From: Noviluteimonas lactosilytica
Lineage (GTDB): Bacteria > Pseudomonadota > Gammaproteobacteria > Xanthomonadales > Xanthomonadaceae
Assembly (NCBI RefSeq): GCF_020866925.1
Contig: NZ_JAJGAK010000002.1
Location: forward strand, 1 to 64,000
DNA length: 64,000 nucleotides
Direction of reading: 5' to 3'
Shown: piece by piece, positions 33,817-49,090 of the stretch
Layout: each line of letters begins with the position of its first letter
Numbering within the stretch: the stretch's first letter is position 1
The notes under the pieces: generated by a model
What the model was told of the DNA's origin: nothing
What the model saw: the letters and a program-made list of their open reading frames with translations, nothing else
Databases searched by the model: none
Position numbers and translations under genes: made by a program

Positions 33817-34544
33817 CCCGGCGCATGCCTGCGCTCCTCGGACCCGATCCGGTATTTCCGCCGGTCGAGGACGCCTTGCGCGATCCGGATGGCTTGCTCG
33901 CGATCGGCGGCGACCTCTCGGTGCCCCGCCTGCTCGCGGCCTATCGCCACGGGATCTTCCCGTGGTTCTCCGCGGGCCAGCCGATCCTGTGGTGGTCACC
34001 CGACCCGCGCATGGTGTTCCGCACCGACGGCGTGCACCTGTCGACGCGCTTCCGCCGCACGCTGCGATCGTCGGATTGGATCGTGCGCGCCGACACGCGC
34101 TTCGCCGATGTCATCGATGCATGCGCCACGATCGAGCGCGACGGACAACGCGGCACGTGGATCCTGCCCGCGATGCGCCGCGCCTACGGCGAGCTGCGCC
34201 AGCGCGGGCACGCGCACAGTATCGAAGTGTTCGACGGCGATCGCCTGGTCGGCGGTCTGTACGGCGTGGCGATCGGCGCGATGTTCTTCGCCGAGAGCAT
34301 GTACAGCGCCGAGCCGGGCGGATCGAAAGTGGCGCTCGCCGCCCTCGCCCATCACCTGCACGCGTGGGGCTGGCCACTGATCGACGCGCAGGTGGAGAAC
34401 GACCACCTCGTGCGCATGGGCGCCGATGCGATTCCGCGCAGCGCATTCCTGGCACGCGTGGCCGCGCAGGTCGACCTCGACGAAGCCCCCGGCCCGTGGA
34501 CCGCGCGGTTCGGCGATTTCAGGGCGCGCGAACTGGCCGGCTGA
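33813..34544 (+). CDS. aat: Leucyl/phenylalanyl-tRNA--protein transferase
   Basis: 243-aa N-end-rule enzyme that adds Leu/Phe to proteins with N-terminal Lys/Arg, marking them for ClpS-ClpAP. Family motifs are FPPVEDALRDPDGLLAIGGDL, GIFPWF, WWSPDPR and GGLYGVAIGAMFFAESM. The GTG at 33813 has GAGGA 6 nt upstream and overlaps the previous stop. The nearby clpA and clpS genes encode the matching adaptor and protease chaperone. Confidence 0.94.
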   Translation: MTRRMPALLGPDPVFPPVEDALRDPDGLLAIGGDLSVPRLLAAYRHGIFPWFSAGQPILWWSPDPRMVFRTDGVHLSTRFRRTLRSSDWIVRADTRFADVIDACATIERDGQRGTWILPAMRRAYGELRQRGHAHSIEVFDGDRLVGGLYGVAIGAMFFAESMYSAEPGGSKVALAALAHHLHAWGWPLIDAQVENDHLVRMGADAIPRSAFLARVAAQVDLDEAPGPWTARFGDFRARELAG

Positions 34545-34648
34545 ACCCGTTTGCCACGGGCGCTTGGCCCGAACGGCCGGCGCATGCCAGAATGCGCGAC
34601 TTTGCGGGCGGCCGATCGCCGCCTCGCGCTCACGCTACCAGGTAACAA

Positions 34649-34867
34649 ATGGCCAAAGACGACGTCATCGAGTTCGAGGGTACGGTCACCGAAACCCTCC
34701 CGAACACCATGTTCCGGGTGAAGCTCGAGAACGGCCACGAAATCATTGCCCACATTTCCGGCCGCATGCGGAAGAACTACATCCGCATCCTCACCGGCGA
34801 CAAGGTCAAGGTCGAAATGACCCCGTACGACCTGACCAAGGGCCGCATCACTTATCGAATGAAGTGA
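34649..34867 (+). CDS. infA: Translation initiation factor IF-1
   Basis: 72-aa OB-fold protein, nearly identical to the family consensus ([47 protein letters not shown]). Standard length. It lies 104 nt after aat and is followed by a strong terminator, which separates it from the convergent clpA. Confidence 0.98.
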   Translation: MAKDDVIEFEGTVTETLPNTMFRVKLENGHEIIAHISGRMRKNYIRILTGDKVKVEMTPYDLTKGRITYRMK

Positions 34868-34893
34868 TCGCCGCAAGCTGTTGAGGCAATAAA

Positions 34894-34923
34894 GAAAAAG
34901 GCGACCCTTGGGTCGCCTTTTTC
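34894..34923. terminator. Bidirectional terminator between infA and clpA
   Basis: AAAAAGGCGACCC (34895-34907) and GGGTCGCCTTTTT (34910-34922) form a 13-bp perfect stem with T-runs in both directions. It lies between two convergent genes and can stop transcription from either side. Confidence 0.9.
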
Positions 34924-34949
34924 GTTTCCGTGCCCTGGCACGGCCTGGC

Positions 34950-37220
<2,271 letters not shown>

Positions 37221-37336
37221 TTGCGTGGCCTCCGACGGCTGGCCCTGTAGGTATCTGTCGTCCTATATGGGAACGGCAAATACCATTTCCAGTGGCCTGC
37301 GCCAGGGCATTCCGACGACGGCCTTTGCGCCCGTGT

Positions 37337-37657
37337 TTACGCCTTTTCCATCGTGCACAGCAAGGGGTGCTGGTTCACCCTTGCATATTCATTCACTTGC
37401 GCCACCTTCGACTCTGCGACGTCGCGCGTGAACACGCCGCACACGCCACGGCCGCGCGTGTGCACGTGCAACATCACCTGGGTCGCCTTCTCGAGGTTCA
37501 TCGCAAAAAACCTCATCAAGACGTCCACGACGAAGTCCATCGGCGTGTAATCGTCGTTGAGGAGCAGGACCGAGTAGAGCGGCGGGCGCGCCGTTTCCGG
37601 CTTGCTCGTTTCGACCATCGCGCCGTGGTCGCGTTCGTGTTCGTGCTTTCGTGCCAT
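37337..37657 (-). CDS. clpS: ATP-dependent Clp protease adaptor ClpS
   Basis: 106-aa N-degron adaptor. Conserved substrate-pocket residues lie in [16 protein letters not shown] and in [22 protein letters not shown]. The N-terminal 28 residues are a flexible His/Glu/Arg-rich extension. ATG 37657 gives family length. Works with the Aat product encoded in this window. Confidence 0.96.
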   Translation of the reverse strand: MARKHEHERDHGAMVETSKPETARPPLYSVLLLNDDYTPMDFVVDVLMRFFAMNLEKATQVMLHVHTRGRGVCGVFTRDVAESKVAQVNEYARVNQHPLLCTMEKA

Positions 37658-37763
37658 GGGCGGGATTATACGGAGGCACGCAAGACCCCCCGCCACCGGC
37701 GTCGTTGGACGCCCGGCCGCCGCCGCCCGCACAATGGCGCCCTCCTACAGGGTCTTCCCCGAC

Positions 37764-38237
37764 ATGCGCGTCCTGTCATCGCTGATCGCCGTTGCCGTCC
37801 TGGTCGTTCCCGCCGTCACATTCGCCGGGACGCCGGACCCCATCGTGAAGGCGCATCTCGACGCGCTGGAGTACCAATACGAGCTCACCGAACAGGGAGA
37901 CTACAAGGTGGTCTTCAAGTACGAGGACGAGCGCACGCAGCTGGTGTTCATCGGTTCGGCGGTCGAAACGTACGGTGAACACCACGTGCGCGAAGTCTGG
38001 GCGCCCGCCTACAAGAGCGCGGAGGGCGCGCTGCCGCCGGACGTCGCCAACCGCCTGCTCGAATCCAGCAGCGACCTCAAGCTGGGCGCGTGGACCAAGG
38101 CCGACGCCTACGCCGTGTTCGTGGTGAAGCTGCCGGCCGACGCGGGCAAGGATGCGCTGGACGACGCGCTCGAAGTCGCCGGCATCACCGCCGACAACAT
38201 GGAATCCGAACTGACCCCCGGCAAGGACGAATTCTGA
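37764..38237 (+). CDS. Exported protein of unknown function
   Basis: 157-aa protein with a signal peptide (MRVLSSLIAVAVLVVPAVTFA, cleavage before GTPDP). The mature part is small alpha/beta with no recognised motif (YQYELTEQGDYKVVFKYEDERTQLVFIGS). Probably periplasmic. It ends one base before the NUDIX gene start and may share its transcript. Confidence 0.8.
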   Translation: MRVLSSLIAVAVLVVPAVTFAGTPDPIVKAHLDALEYQYELTEQGDYKVVFKYEDERTQLVFIGSAVETYGEHHVREVWAPAYKSAEGALPPDVANRLLESSSDLKLGAWTKADAYAVFVVKLPADAGKDALDDALEVAGITADNMESELTPGKDEF

Positions 38238-38238
38238 A

Positions 38239-38700
38239 GTGAGTTACCGCGAGGGCCGCTTCTGGCAACCCGACGTCACCGTCGCCACGGTGGTGGTGCG
38301 CGACGGGCGGCTGCTCGTGGTCGAGGAACGGGTGAACGGTTCGCTCGTCCTCAACCAGCCCGCCGGCCATCTCGAACCGGATGAAAGCCTCGTCGACGCC
38401 GCGTTGCGCGAGACGCGCGAGGAAACCGGTTGGGACGTGCGCCTCACCGGTTTCATCGGCGCGTACCAGTGGAAGGCCGAGACCGGCCGCCATTACCTGC
38501 GCTTCGCGTTCTGCGCCGAGCCTGTCGCGCACGACCCGTCGCGCCCCCTCGACACCGGCATCGAACGCGCGGTGTGGATGACGCCCGCCGAACTCGACGC
38601 CGCACGCGCACGCCACCGCAGTCCGCTGGTGTGGCGCGTCGTCGAAGACCATCTCTCCGGTCGCCGCCATCCGTTGTCGATGGTGCAGCAGCTCGCCTGA
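38239..38700 (+). CDS. NUDIX hydrolase (NudJ-like)
   Basis: 153-aa protein with a complete NUDIX box [23 protein letters not shown] (Gx5Ex7REUxEExGU pattern). NudJ-like enzymes sit next to mnmA and remove phosphates from thiamine or nucleoside pyrophosphates; exact substrate unknown. It starts with GTG directly after the previous stop. The order nudJ-mnmA-hflD is conserved in gamma-proteobacteria. Confidence 0.88.
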   Translation: MSYREGRFWQPDVTVATVVVRDGRLLVVEERVNGSLVLNQPAGHLEPDESLVDAALRETREETGWDVRLTGFIGAYQWKAETGRHYLRFAFCAEPVAHDPSRPLDTGIERAVWMTPAELDAARARHRSPLVWRVVEDHLSGRRHPLSMVQQLA

Positions 38701-38708
38701 AACCGGCC

Positions 38709-39845
38709 ATGGACGCGAAGCACCAGGTGCGCACCATCGTCGGCATGTCCGGCGGCGTCGATTCGTCGGTCGCCGCGCTGTTGTTGCGCGATGCGGGCGA
38801 ACCGATCGCCGGGTTGTTCATGCAGAACTGGGCCGACGACGGCAGCGGCGACTGCCGCGCCGACGACGATCGCCGCGACGCGGTCGCGGTGTGCGGCAGG
38901 CTCGGCATCCCGATCCACTTCCGCGACTTCTCCGGCGAATACTGGAGTGGCGTGTTCGAACACTTCCTCGCCGAATACGCCGCGGGCCGCACGCCCAATC
39001 CCGACGTGCTGTGCAATCGCGAGATCAAGTTCAAGCACTTCCTCGACGCCGCGCACGCGCTCGGCGCCGAACGCATCGCCACCGGTCACTACGCGCGCGT
39101 CGACCACGAAACGCACGGTCGCGTGCGCCTGCTGCGCGCGCTCGATCGCAACAAGGACCAGAGTTACTTCCTGCACCAGCTCGGCCAGTCGCAACTGGCG
39201 GCCACGGTCTTTCCGCTCGGCCACCTGCCGAAGGACCAGGTGCGCGCGATCGCGCGCGACGCCGCGCTGCCCACGCATGCGAAGAAGGACTCGACCGGCA
39301 TCTGCTTCATTGGCGAACGCGATTTCCGCGAGTTCCTCGCGCGCTACCTCCCTGCCCGCCCGGGCGAAATCCGCGACCCGCAGGGCCGCGTGGTGGGCGA
39401 ACATCCGGGCGTGTTCTTCTTCACCCTCGGCCAGCGCGAAGGCCTGCACATCGGCGGTGTCCGCGGACGCGATCCCGCGCCGTGGTATGTCGTCGACAAG
39501 CGCGTGGAAGACAACGTGCTCGTCGTCGACCAGGGCAGCGACAGCCCGCACCTGCTGTCGTCGATGCTGTGGTCGGAAACCGCGCACTGGATCGCAGGCG
39601 CGCCGCCCGCGGCCACGTTCGAATGCACCGCGCAGACGCGCTACCGCCAGCGCGACGAAGCCTGCACGGTGCAGGTGCTCGACGACGGTACGGTCGAGGT
39701 GCGCTTCGCACGCCCGCAGCGCGCCGTCACGCCGGGACAGTCGCTGGTGTTGTACGACGGCGAGGAGTGCCTCGGCGGCGCCGTCATCGCCCGCACGGAC
39801 GCGCATGCCGGCGCGACGTCATCAAAGGAACTGCACGACGCATGA
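38709..39845 (+). CDS. mnmA: tRNA-specific 2-thiouridylase MnmA
   Basis: 378-aa enzyme that thiolates U34 of tRNA-Lys, -Glu and -Gln. PP-loop [11 protein letters not shown], catalytic Cys in [12 protein letters not shown], persulfide-forming Cys in [10 protein letters not shown], and the YFLHQL block are present. The stop overlaps the hflD start (ATGA). Confidence 0.96.
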   Translation: MDAKHQVRTIVGMSGGVDSSVAALLLRDAGEPIAGLFMQNWADDGSGDCRADDDRRDAVAVCGRLGIPIHFRDFSGEYWSGVFEHFLAEYAAGRTPNPDVLCNREIKFKHFLDAAHALGAERIATGHYARVDHETHGRVRLLRALDRNKDQSYFLHQLGQSQLAATVFPLGHLPKDQVRAIARDAALPTHAKKDSTGICFIGERDFREFLARYLPARPGEIRDPQGRVVGEHPGVFFFTLGQREGLHIGGVRGRDPAPWYVVDKRVEDNVLVVDQGSDSPHLLSSMLWSETAHWIAGAPPAATFECTAQTRYRQRDEACTVQVLDDGTVEVRFARPQRAVTPGQSLVLYDGEECLGGAVIARTDAHAGATSSKELHDA

Positions 39846-40483
39846 GCCCCGACAATCCAACGCCGACCAATTCGATCGAAGAGCGTGTGTTCGCCCTCGC
39901 CGGCCTTGCGCAGGCGCTGCGCCAGGTGCGCCAGATCGCCGAGACCGGACAGGCCGACAGCGCCGTGCTCGCCACCGCCGTCGACAGCGTGTTCCGCCTC
40001 GACGCCGACACGCCCGTGGAGGTCTACGGCGACGAACGCGCGTTGCGCCCCGGACTGCAACTGCTGCTGGACTACTTCACCAATTCGGGCGAAGCGAAGG
40101 ACGAACTGCTGCCGCGCCTCGCGCTTGCTGTCATCCAGCTCGAACGCCGCTTCGTGCGCGAGGAAGCGACGGCGCACAAGGTGCAGGAAGGCATCCTCGC
40201 GCTCGCGCCGAATGCAGAACGCCTGGGCAGCGCGCATCCGGACGTACTCGGCCAGCTCGGCACGCTCTACGCCGATACCGTCAGTCACCTGCGCCCGCGC
40301 GTGATGGTGCAAGGCAATCCGCATTACCTCGGCCAGGCCGCGATCGTCTCGGAAATTCGTGCGGTGCTGCTCGCCGCATTGCGTTCGGCGGTGCTGTGGC
40401 GACAGTTGGGCGGCAGCTTGTGGGACTTCGTGCTGCGTCGTCGCGCGATGGTCGGCGCGGTGCAGTCGCACCTGCGCCTCTGA
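39842..40483 (+). CDS. hflD: High-frequency lysogenization protein HflD
   Basis: 213-aa all-helical membrane-associated protein. Family blocks are [20 protein letters not shown] near the N-terminus and QGNPHYLGQ ... [15 protein letters not shown]-like C-terminal helices. Translationally coupled to mnmA, as in E. coli. Its role outside lambda biology is unclear. Confidence 0.93.
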   Translation: MSPDNPTPTNSIEERVFALAGLAQALRQVRQIAETGQADSAVLATAVDSVFRLDADTPVEVYGDERALRPGLQLLLDYFTNSGEAKDELLPRLALAVIQLERRFVREEATAHKVQEGILALAPNAERLGSAHPDVLGQLGTLYADTVSHLRPRVMVQGNPHYLGQAAIVSEIRAVLLAALRSAVLWRQLGGSLWDFVLRRRAMVGAVQSHLRL

Positions 40484-40618
40484 CGCCCGGCGCGGGCCGA
40501 TGTGGGCGTGATGACGCCCTTTCCGGCATAATTGACAGGCTAACCGACGCGCTTTGCCCGACGTTCGGGCAGGACGGCGCGCTCGTCCCCACCGCTTGAT
40601 CTGCACGGAGCCCCACCG

Positions 40619-43369
<2,751 letters not shown>

Positions 43370-43541
43370 AGGCGTCGCTTCGGTCGGGCGGAGGGATATG
43401 CGCATGCACACCCCTCCGCACAAACAATTCGTTGCCCCCACATCTTCAACGTCCAAAAGCGACGCAAAGCAAAGCAAGCGCACGCGCTTCGTCGGCGCTT
43501 ATTGCTCGTCCGCGCTTCCGCCCATCCGACGCCGCGCGCTT

Positions 43542-43967
43542 CTACAGCTTTTCAGTCCACTCGGCGTTGACGAGCTCCCACGAGTCGCCGTCCTGGCGCC
43601 ACTGCATCGTCACGTCGTACATCTGACCCGACGTCGGTAGCAGCGCGGTGTTGCCGCCGGTCATCGCCGCGGTGCATTTCACTGTTGCGCCGCCCTCGAC
43701 CATCGCGATGTCGAGCGGGCCGAGCGTCACGCCGACATTCTGGTTGCGGAAGAACACCAACTGCGCGATCCGCTGCGCACCCTTGCGGTCCATGCCGTTC
43801 GGGCCGATGAAATCCTGCGCGAGCCCGTCTGCGAGCGTCACCGCGTCTCGCTTCTCGATCGCCGCCTGCATCTGTCCGATGGTGCGCCGCAGCGACTCCT
43901 CCGGCGGCGTGCGCGAGCAGCCGGCCAGCATGAAACCAAGCACCAACGCCATCCAGAATCGCCGCAT
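43542..43967 (-). CDS. Small lipoprotein of unknown function
   Basis: 141-aa precursor with a signal peptide and lipobox LAGC (MALVLGFMLAGCSRTPP). The mature part fits an NTF2-like/SnoaL cone: helical N-terminus, then strands ending in VTMQWRQDGDSWELVNAEW. ATG 43967 has GGGGAG upstream; the longer frame lacks the signal. It lies between acnA and rpfB on the opposite strand. Confidence 0.82.
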   Translation of the reverse strand: MRRFWMALVLGFMLAGCSRTPPEESLRRTIGQMQAAIEKRDAVTLADGLAQDFIGPNGMDRKGAQRIAQLVFFRNQNVGVTLGPLDIAMVEGGATVKCTAAMTGGNTALLPTSGQMYDVTMQWRQDGDSWELVNAEWTEKL

Positions 43968-44101
43968 TCGCACCACTCCCCGGAACACCGCGCCAAGCCT
44001 AAAGCAGCGCCTTGCCAGCCTGTAGTGCCTATGCTCCAATCGGTCGAGTTTCCGTACGGCCCCGCATCGGCGCCGGCGGTCCCAATGATCCGGGGGAATG
44101 C

Positions 44102-45784
44102 ATGCAGCAACACGCGCGTCCATGGCTGGCCAGTTATCCGCAGGGCGTGCCCGCGGAGATCGATGTCGACGAGTTCCCGTCGATCGTCTCCGTGCTGCAG
44201 ACGTCGCTGGAAAAGTATCGCGACCGCCCCGCCTTCTCCAGCCTCGGCAAGGTGCTCACGTACGCGGAAGTCGATCGCCTGAGCCAGCAGTTCGCCGCGT
44301 ACCTGCTCGGCGAACTCAAGCTGAAGAAGGGCGATCGCGTCGCGATCATGATGCCCAACTGCCTGCAGTACCCCATCGCCACGTTCGGCGTGTTGCGCGC
44401 GGGGCTGACCGTCGTCAACACCAATCCGATGTACACCGCGCGCGAGTTGAAGCACCAGCTCGTCGACTCCGGCGCGTCGGTGCTGCTCGTGCTCGACAAC
44501 TTCGGCGCCGTCGTGCAGGAAGTGCTCGAAGACACGCAGATCCAGCAGGTGATCACCACGGGCCTGGGCGACATGCTCGGCTTCCCGAAGGGCGGGATCG
44601 TCAACTTCGTGCTGCGCCACGTGAAGAAGATGGTGCCGGATTACGACATCCCCGGCGCGATCCGTTTCCGCGACGCGCTCACGCTCGGCCAGATGCACAA
44701 ACTGCCCGACATCTCGATCGATCCGCAGGATCTCGCGTTCCTGCAATACACCGGCGGCACGACGGGCGTCGCCAAGGGCGCGATGCTCACCCATCGCAAC
44801 CTCGTGGCGAACATGCAGCAGGCCGCGGCGTGGGTCGGCGTCAACGTGAAGATGGGCGAAGAGATCATCGTCACCGCGTTGCCGCTGTACCACATCTTCG
44901 CGTTGACGGCGAACGGCCTGGTCTTCATGAAGTTCGGCGGCCTGAATTACCTGATCACCAATCCGCGCGACATGCACGGGTTCGTGAAGGAACTGAAGAA
45001 GGTTCCCTTCACCGCCATCACCGGCGTCAACACGTTGTTCAACGGCCTGCTCAACACGCCGGGCTTCAAGGACATCGACTTCTCGCGCCTGCATCTCACG
45101 CTCGGCGGCGGCATGGCCGTGCAGCGCGCCGTCGCGGAACGCTGGAAGCAGACCACCGGTTGCACGCTCGTCGAAGCCTATGGCTTGACCGAGACCTCGC
45201 CCGCCGCGTGCATCAATCCGATGGACCTCGCCGAATACAACGGTTCGATCGGCCTGCCCGTGCCGTCGACCGACGCATGCCTGAAGGACGAAGACGGCAA
45301 CGTCCTGGGCCTGGGCGAAGTCGGCGAGTTGTGCATCAAGGGTCCGCAGGTGATGAAGGGCTACTGGAACCGCCCCGACGAAACCGCGAACGTCATCGAC
45401 GCCGACGGCTGGCTGCACACCGGCGACATGGCGAAGATGGACGGGAAAGGCTTCTTCACCATCGTCGATCGCAAGAAGGACATGATCCTGGTGTCCGGCT
45501 TCAACGTGTATCCGAACGAAGTCGAAGACGTCATCGCGATGCTGCCGGGCGTGCTCGAAGTCGGCGCGGTCGGCGTGCCGGACGACAAGTCGGGCGAAGC
45601 GGTGAAGGTCGTCATCGTGCGCAAGGATCCCGCGCTCACCGCCGAAGACGTCAAGGCGCACGCGCGCGAGAACCTCACCGGCTACAAGCAGCCGAAGTAC
45701 GTGGAGTTCCGTACCGAGCTGCCGAAGACGAACGTCGGCAAGATCCTGCGCCGCGAACTGCGCGACCCGACCAGCAAGGCGTGA
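44102..45784 (+). CDS. rpfB: Long-chain fatty acyl-CoA ligase RpfB
   Basis: 560-aa adenylate-forming enzyme. AMP motif YTGGTTGVAKGAM, then LTLGGGMAVQ, YGLTETSPAA, WLHTGDMAKMD and the C-terminal Lys in PKTNVGKILRREL. In Xanthomonas RpfB activates free fatty acids and also turns over DSF. The ATG at 44102 has GGGGGAATG nearby. It is 217 bp upstream of rpfF. Confidence 0.94.
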   Translation: MQQHARPWLASYPQGVPAEIDVDEFPSIVSVLQTSLEKYRDRPAFSSLGKVLTYAEVDRLSQQFAAYLLGELKLKKGDRVAIMMPNCLQYPIATFGVLRAGLTVVNTNPMYTARELKHQLVDSGASVLLVLDNFGAVVQEVLEDTQIQQVITTGLGDMLGFPKGGIVNFVLRHVKKMVPDYDIPGAIRFRDALTLGQMHKLPDISIDPQDLAFLQYTGGTTGVAKGAMLTHRNLVANMQQAAAWVGVNVKMGEEIIVTALPLYHIFALTANGLVFMKFGGLNYLITNPRDMHGFVKELKKVPFTAITGVNTLFNGLLNTPGFKDIDFSRLHLTLGGGMAVQRAVAERWKQTTGCTLVEAYGLTETSPAACINPMDLAEYNGSIGLPVPSTDACLKDEDGNVLGLGEVGELCIKGPQVMKGYWNRPDETANVIDADGWLHTGDMAKMDGKGFFTIVDRKKDMILVSGFNVYPNEVEDVIAMLPGVLEVGAVGVPDDKSGEAVKVVIVRKDPALTAEDVKAHARENLTGYKQPKYVEFRTELPKTNVGKILRRELRDPTSKA

Positions 45785-45896
45785 ATCGGCCGGGGACCAC
45801 GCGTCCCCGATGAACGGGTCCGCTGCGCCTCGAATGGGCGCAATGCGCGCAATCCGCTACCGCTCGTCGCCACGCTACTGAGAACGCTTGCATTTT

Positions 45897-45923
45897 CACC
45901 CGGCCACGACAATTGGCCGGGTG
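45897..45923. promoter_or_regulatory. 10-bp inverted repeat in the rpfB-rpfF intergenic region
   Basis: CACCCGGCCA and TGGCCGGGTG are perfect complements around CGACAAT, 79 nt before rpfF. No T-run follows in the rpfF direction, so it is more likely an operator or a leader hairpin than a terminator. Confidence 0.55.
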
Positions 45924-46001
45924 TAGCATCCCCCACGTGGGCCATTGCCCGCCCGCTGCCCACCCCTGTCTAGCGGTCGGGATCCCAAGGGGACACAAAT
46001 C

Positions 46002-46874
46002 ATGAGCAACATCGAGAAGCTGCAGCGCAGCCTCCGCTACCCGACCCTGCGCGTCGAAGCCGAGCCCTCCGGCGCCGCTCACTGGCTTTACATGCATGCG
46101 GACGCGAAGACCGGCATCCGTCCGTGCTTCCGCACGGAGCTGATGGATGAGATGTGGCGCTACCTCAACGGCATCACGTTGCCGAAGACCCAGCGTCGTC
46201 CCGGCAACCTGCGCCATGTGGTCATCGCGTCCGACGCCCCCGCGTTCAACCTCGGTGGTGACCTGGAACTGTTCGCCAAGCTCATCCGTGAAAACAATCG
46301 CGAACAGCTGCTCGCCTACGCGCGTCGTTGCGTCGACGGCGTGCATTCGATCCACAGCGGTCTCGGCGGCGACGTGCGCACCATCGCGCTGGTCCAGGGC
46401 GACGCGCTTGGCGGCGGCATGGAACTCGCGCTGTCGTGCCACACGATCGTGGCGGAAGAAGGTTGCGGCATGGGCCTGCCGGAAGTGTTGTTCGGCCTGT
46501 TCCCGGGCATGGGCGCCTACTCGTTCCTGTGCAAGCGCGTGTCGCCGCAGATGGCCGAGAAGATGATCCTCAGCGGCCAGGTGTACACGATCGACGAACT
46601 GCACAAGCTCGGCGTCGTCGACATCCTGGTGCCGAAGGGCGAAGGCGAAGCCGCCGTGCAAGACCTGATCACCCGCCAGCAGCGCGCCCCGCATTCGCAT
46701 CTCGCGCTGAACCAGGTGCGCCAGATCGCGCAGCCGGTCGGTTACGACGAACTGATGGGCATCACCGAAGTGTGGGTCGATACGGCGCTGGCGCTGGGCG
46801 ATCGTTCGCTCAAGACCATGGACCGCATCGTTCGCGCGCAGGAACGCCGTTCGGGAGCCGAAGCCGCTGCGTGA
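46002..46874 (+). CDS. rpfF: DSF synthase RpfF (enoyl-CoA hydratase family)
   Basis: 290-aa crotonase-fold dehydratase/thioesterase that makes diffusible signal factor from acyl-ACP. The catalytic glutamates fall at E141 (GMELALSC) and E161 (GLPEVLFG), the same numbers as in X. campestris RpfF, which has 289 aa. The oxyanion-hole region is FNLGGDLELF. AAGGGG lies before ATG 46002. It converges with rpfC, as in Xanthomonas. Confidence 0.97.
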   Translation: MSNIEKLQRSLRYPTLRVEAEPSGAAHWLYMHADAKTGIRPCFRTELMDEMWRYLNGITLPKTQRRPGNLRHVVIASDAPAFNLGGDLELFAKLIRENNREQLLAYARRCVDGVHSIHSGLGGDVRTIALVQGDALGGGMELALSCHTIVAEEGCGMGLPEVLFGLFPGMGAYSFLCKRVSPQMAEKMILSGQVYTIDELHKLGVVDILVPKGEGEAAVQDLITRQQRAPHSHLALNQVRQIAQPVGYDELMGITEVWVDTALALGDRSLKTMDRIVRAQERRSGAEAAA

Positions 46875-46910
46875 GTGAACTTCGCCAGTTCGACCAGACG
46901 TAACGCCTGA

Positions 46911-49088
46911 TCAGCCGTTTTCGTTGTCGCGCGCGGCCTGTTGTCCGCGCGCGTCCAGCGCGGCGCGTCCTTGCGTCATGCGTTCGCGCAGCGCGGCCAG
47001 CCTTGGCCGCCATTCGCGCGTCAGTTGCCACTCGGGCAATCGCATCCACTCGCTGCTGCCCGCGGCGAGCTTCACCAATCCCAGGTTGCTGGAAACACCC
47101 TTGAGTGCGTGCGCGTGATCGCGCACCGCCGCCCAGTCGCCGGCTTCGCCGGACTTCTCCAGCGACATCAGGCACGTCTCCGCGTCGCGCAGGCACTGCG
47201 CGATGAATTCGCGCACGAAGGTTTCGCCCATGCCGAGCGACGCGAGCTCCTCGAGCACACTCGGATCGAAGTCGTCGTTGGTCACCGGCAGGTCGACGCG
47301 CACGCTGGCCTGCGCCGCCGTGTTCGCCTGCCCGCTGATCGCGACTTCAGCCAGGGTGTCGAGCAGGCGCGCGGCGACGACGGGCTTCGGCAGGAACGCG
47401 CGCGCACCCGCCTGCGCGCATTGCTGGATCGCCTCGGGCGTGACGTCCGCGGTGAGCACGATCACCGGCGTGCGGCGACCGCCGCCGGCTTCCATGACGC
47501 GCAACTCGCGCAGCAGGTCCAGGCCGCTGACGCCGGGCATGTGGAGGTCGACGATCGCGGCGTCGAAGCTGTTCGCCGCCAACGCATCGAGGACTTCTTC
47601 GCCGTCGCCGACGCTGGTGACGCGATGCCCCGCCTTCTGCAGCAGGCGCTGTAACACCATGCGGTTGGCGGCATGGTCGTCGGCGATCAGCAGGTCGAGC
47701 GAACGCACGCGCGCGCGATGTCGCAGGAACGGATCGCCGAACGCGATGACGTTCGCCGCGGTTTCGCCGAACGCAACCGGCGCGGTCGGCGCAGGCGCAG
47801 GCTTGGCTTCGGTCGCGGGCGCTTCCGACGGCGCCGCCTCGACCTGGTCGAACGGCAACTCGACCCAGAAACGACTGCCGCGTTGTTCCGAACTCTCGAA
47901 GCCGATGCTGCCGCCCATCGCCTCGGTCAGGCCCTTGGCGATCGTCGTGCCGAGGCCCGTGCCGCCATAGCGACGCGACAGGCTGGCGTCGGCCTGCTCG
48001 AAGGCCTCGAACAGGCGCGCACGCGCCGCGGCCGGAATGCCGATGCCGGTGTCGATGACGGTGAAGCGCAGGCGCACGCTCTTGCCTTCCACGTGCGCGA
48101 GCGCGACTTCGAGCCGCACGGAGCCCTCGTCGGTGAACTTGATCGCATTGCCGGCGAGGTTGATCAGCACCTGGCGCACGTGGCTCGCATCGCCGAGCAG
48201 GCGATCCGGCACGTCGGACCCGAGCTTCAGCACGTACTCGATGCGCTTGTTGCGCGCGCTCGGCTGCAGGATCGCGCCGATGCCCTCGAGCAATTCGCGC
48301 AGCGAGAACTCGACGGTGTGCAGCTTGAGCTTGCCCGCCTCGATCGCCGAGATGTCGAGCACGTCCTCGACCAGCGACAGCAGCGTGCGCGTGGACGCCT
48401 GGATGGTGTTGAGGCACTCGCGTTGTTCGGCGTCCAGGCGCGTGGTCGCGAGCAGTTCGGACATGCCTGCCAGGCCGTTGAGCGGCGTGCGGAACTCGTG
48501 CGACATGTTGGCGAGGAAGCGGCTCTTCGCTTCGTTCGCGCGGCGCGCTTCCTCGGTCGCGCGCGTCAACGCACGCAACAGGCCCGACAGGTACAGCGGC
48601 ACCGCGATGAGACCGACCAGCAGGCCAACGCCGAGGCTCTGGTTCCCGTGCCAGTAGTCGCTGAAGAGCAACGTGCTGCCGAAACTCGTGACCGCGCCGA
48701 ACACCGCCATGTACAGGTAGCGATTGCCGAAGCGCAGGCCGTTGCCGACCGTCACCCACATCAGGATCACGTAGACCCACGCGAGCGGTTCGCCCATGCG
48801 GATCATGGCCAGGCCCATGAGGCCGTAGTCCGAGACCATGCCGAGGATGCGGCGCGGATGCGAGACGCCCGGGCGCGAGACGATCGACACCACGATGCCC
48901 AGGCCGACCGCGAAGCCGGTGAACACCATCAGCAGCACGTCGCGATATTCGGAGAGCGGCTCGCCGCCGGGGCCGCGCACCAGCAGGTAGGCCAGCACCA
49001 CCGACAACACCGCCAGGCGCACCAACGCCTGCCCGTGCTCGCTGTCGGGGCGGTTGGACAGGCGCTGCCGGAGTTCGGCCAGTCCCAC
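46911..49088 (-). CDS. rpfC: DSF sensor hybrid histidine kinase RpfC
   Basis: 725-aa membrane sensor. An input region of about five TM helices (1-170), then the H-box [15 protein letters not shown] with H197, HATPase (N box near 311, GTGLG at 377), receiver domain with acceptor D514 (VDLHMPG) and C-terminal Hpt with H660 (HALKG). These match H198, D512 and H657 described for Xanthomonas. RpfC also binds and restrains RpfF. GTG start at 49088, only 2 nt after the rpfG stop; rpfH is absent. Confidence 0.96.
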   Translation of the reverse strand: MGLAELRQRLSNRPDSEHGQALVRLAVLSVVLAYLLVRGPGGEPLSEYRDVLLMVFTGFAVGLGIVVSIVSRPGVSHPRRILGMVSDYGLMGLAMIRMGEPLAWVYVILMWVTVGNGLRFGNRYLYMAVFGAVTSFGSTLLFSDYWHGNQSLGVGLLVGLIAVPLYLSGLLRALTRATEEARRANEAKSRFLANMSHEFRTPLNGLAGMSELLATTRLDAEQRECLNTIQASTRTLLSLVEDVLDISAIEAGKLKLHTVEFSLRELLEGIGAILQPSARNKRIEYVLKLGSDVPDRLLGDASHVRQVLINLAGNAIKFTDEGSVRLEVALAHVEGKSVRLRFTVIDTGIGIPAAARARLFEAFEQADASLSRRYGGTGLGTTIAKGLTEAMGGSIGFESSEQRGSRFWVELPFDQVEAAPSEAPATEAKPAPAPTAPVAFGETAANVIAFGDPFLRHRARVRSLDLLIADDHAANRMVLQRLLQKAGHRVTSVGDGEEVLDALAANSFDAAIVDLHMPGVSGLDLLRELRVMEAGGGRRTPVIVLTADVTPEAIQQCAQAGARAFLPKPVVAARLLDTLAEVAISGQANTAAQASVRVDLPVTNDDFDPSVLEELASLGMGETFVREFIAQCLRDAETCLMSLEKSGEAGDWAAVRDHAHALKGVSSNLGLVKLAAGSSEWMRLPEWQLTREWRPRLAALRERMTQGRAALDARGQQAARDNENG

Positions 49089-49090
49089 GG

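Noticed and set aside
40519-40560. Promoter for acnA (CATAAT and TTGACA seen near 40527-40537)
   Set aside because: The two hexamers overlap and cannot form one promoter; partners at 17 bp spacing are poor.
45897-45923. Intrinsic terminator after rpfB
   Set aside because: No U-run follows the stem in the rpfB-rpfF direction, and it lies 113 nt after the rpfB stop.
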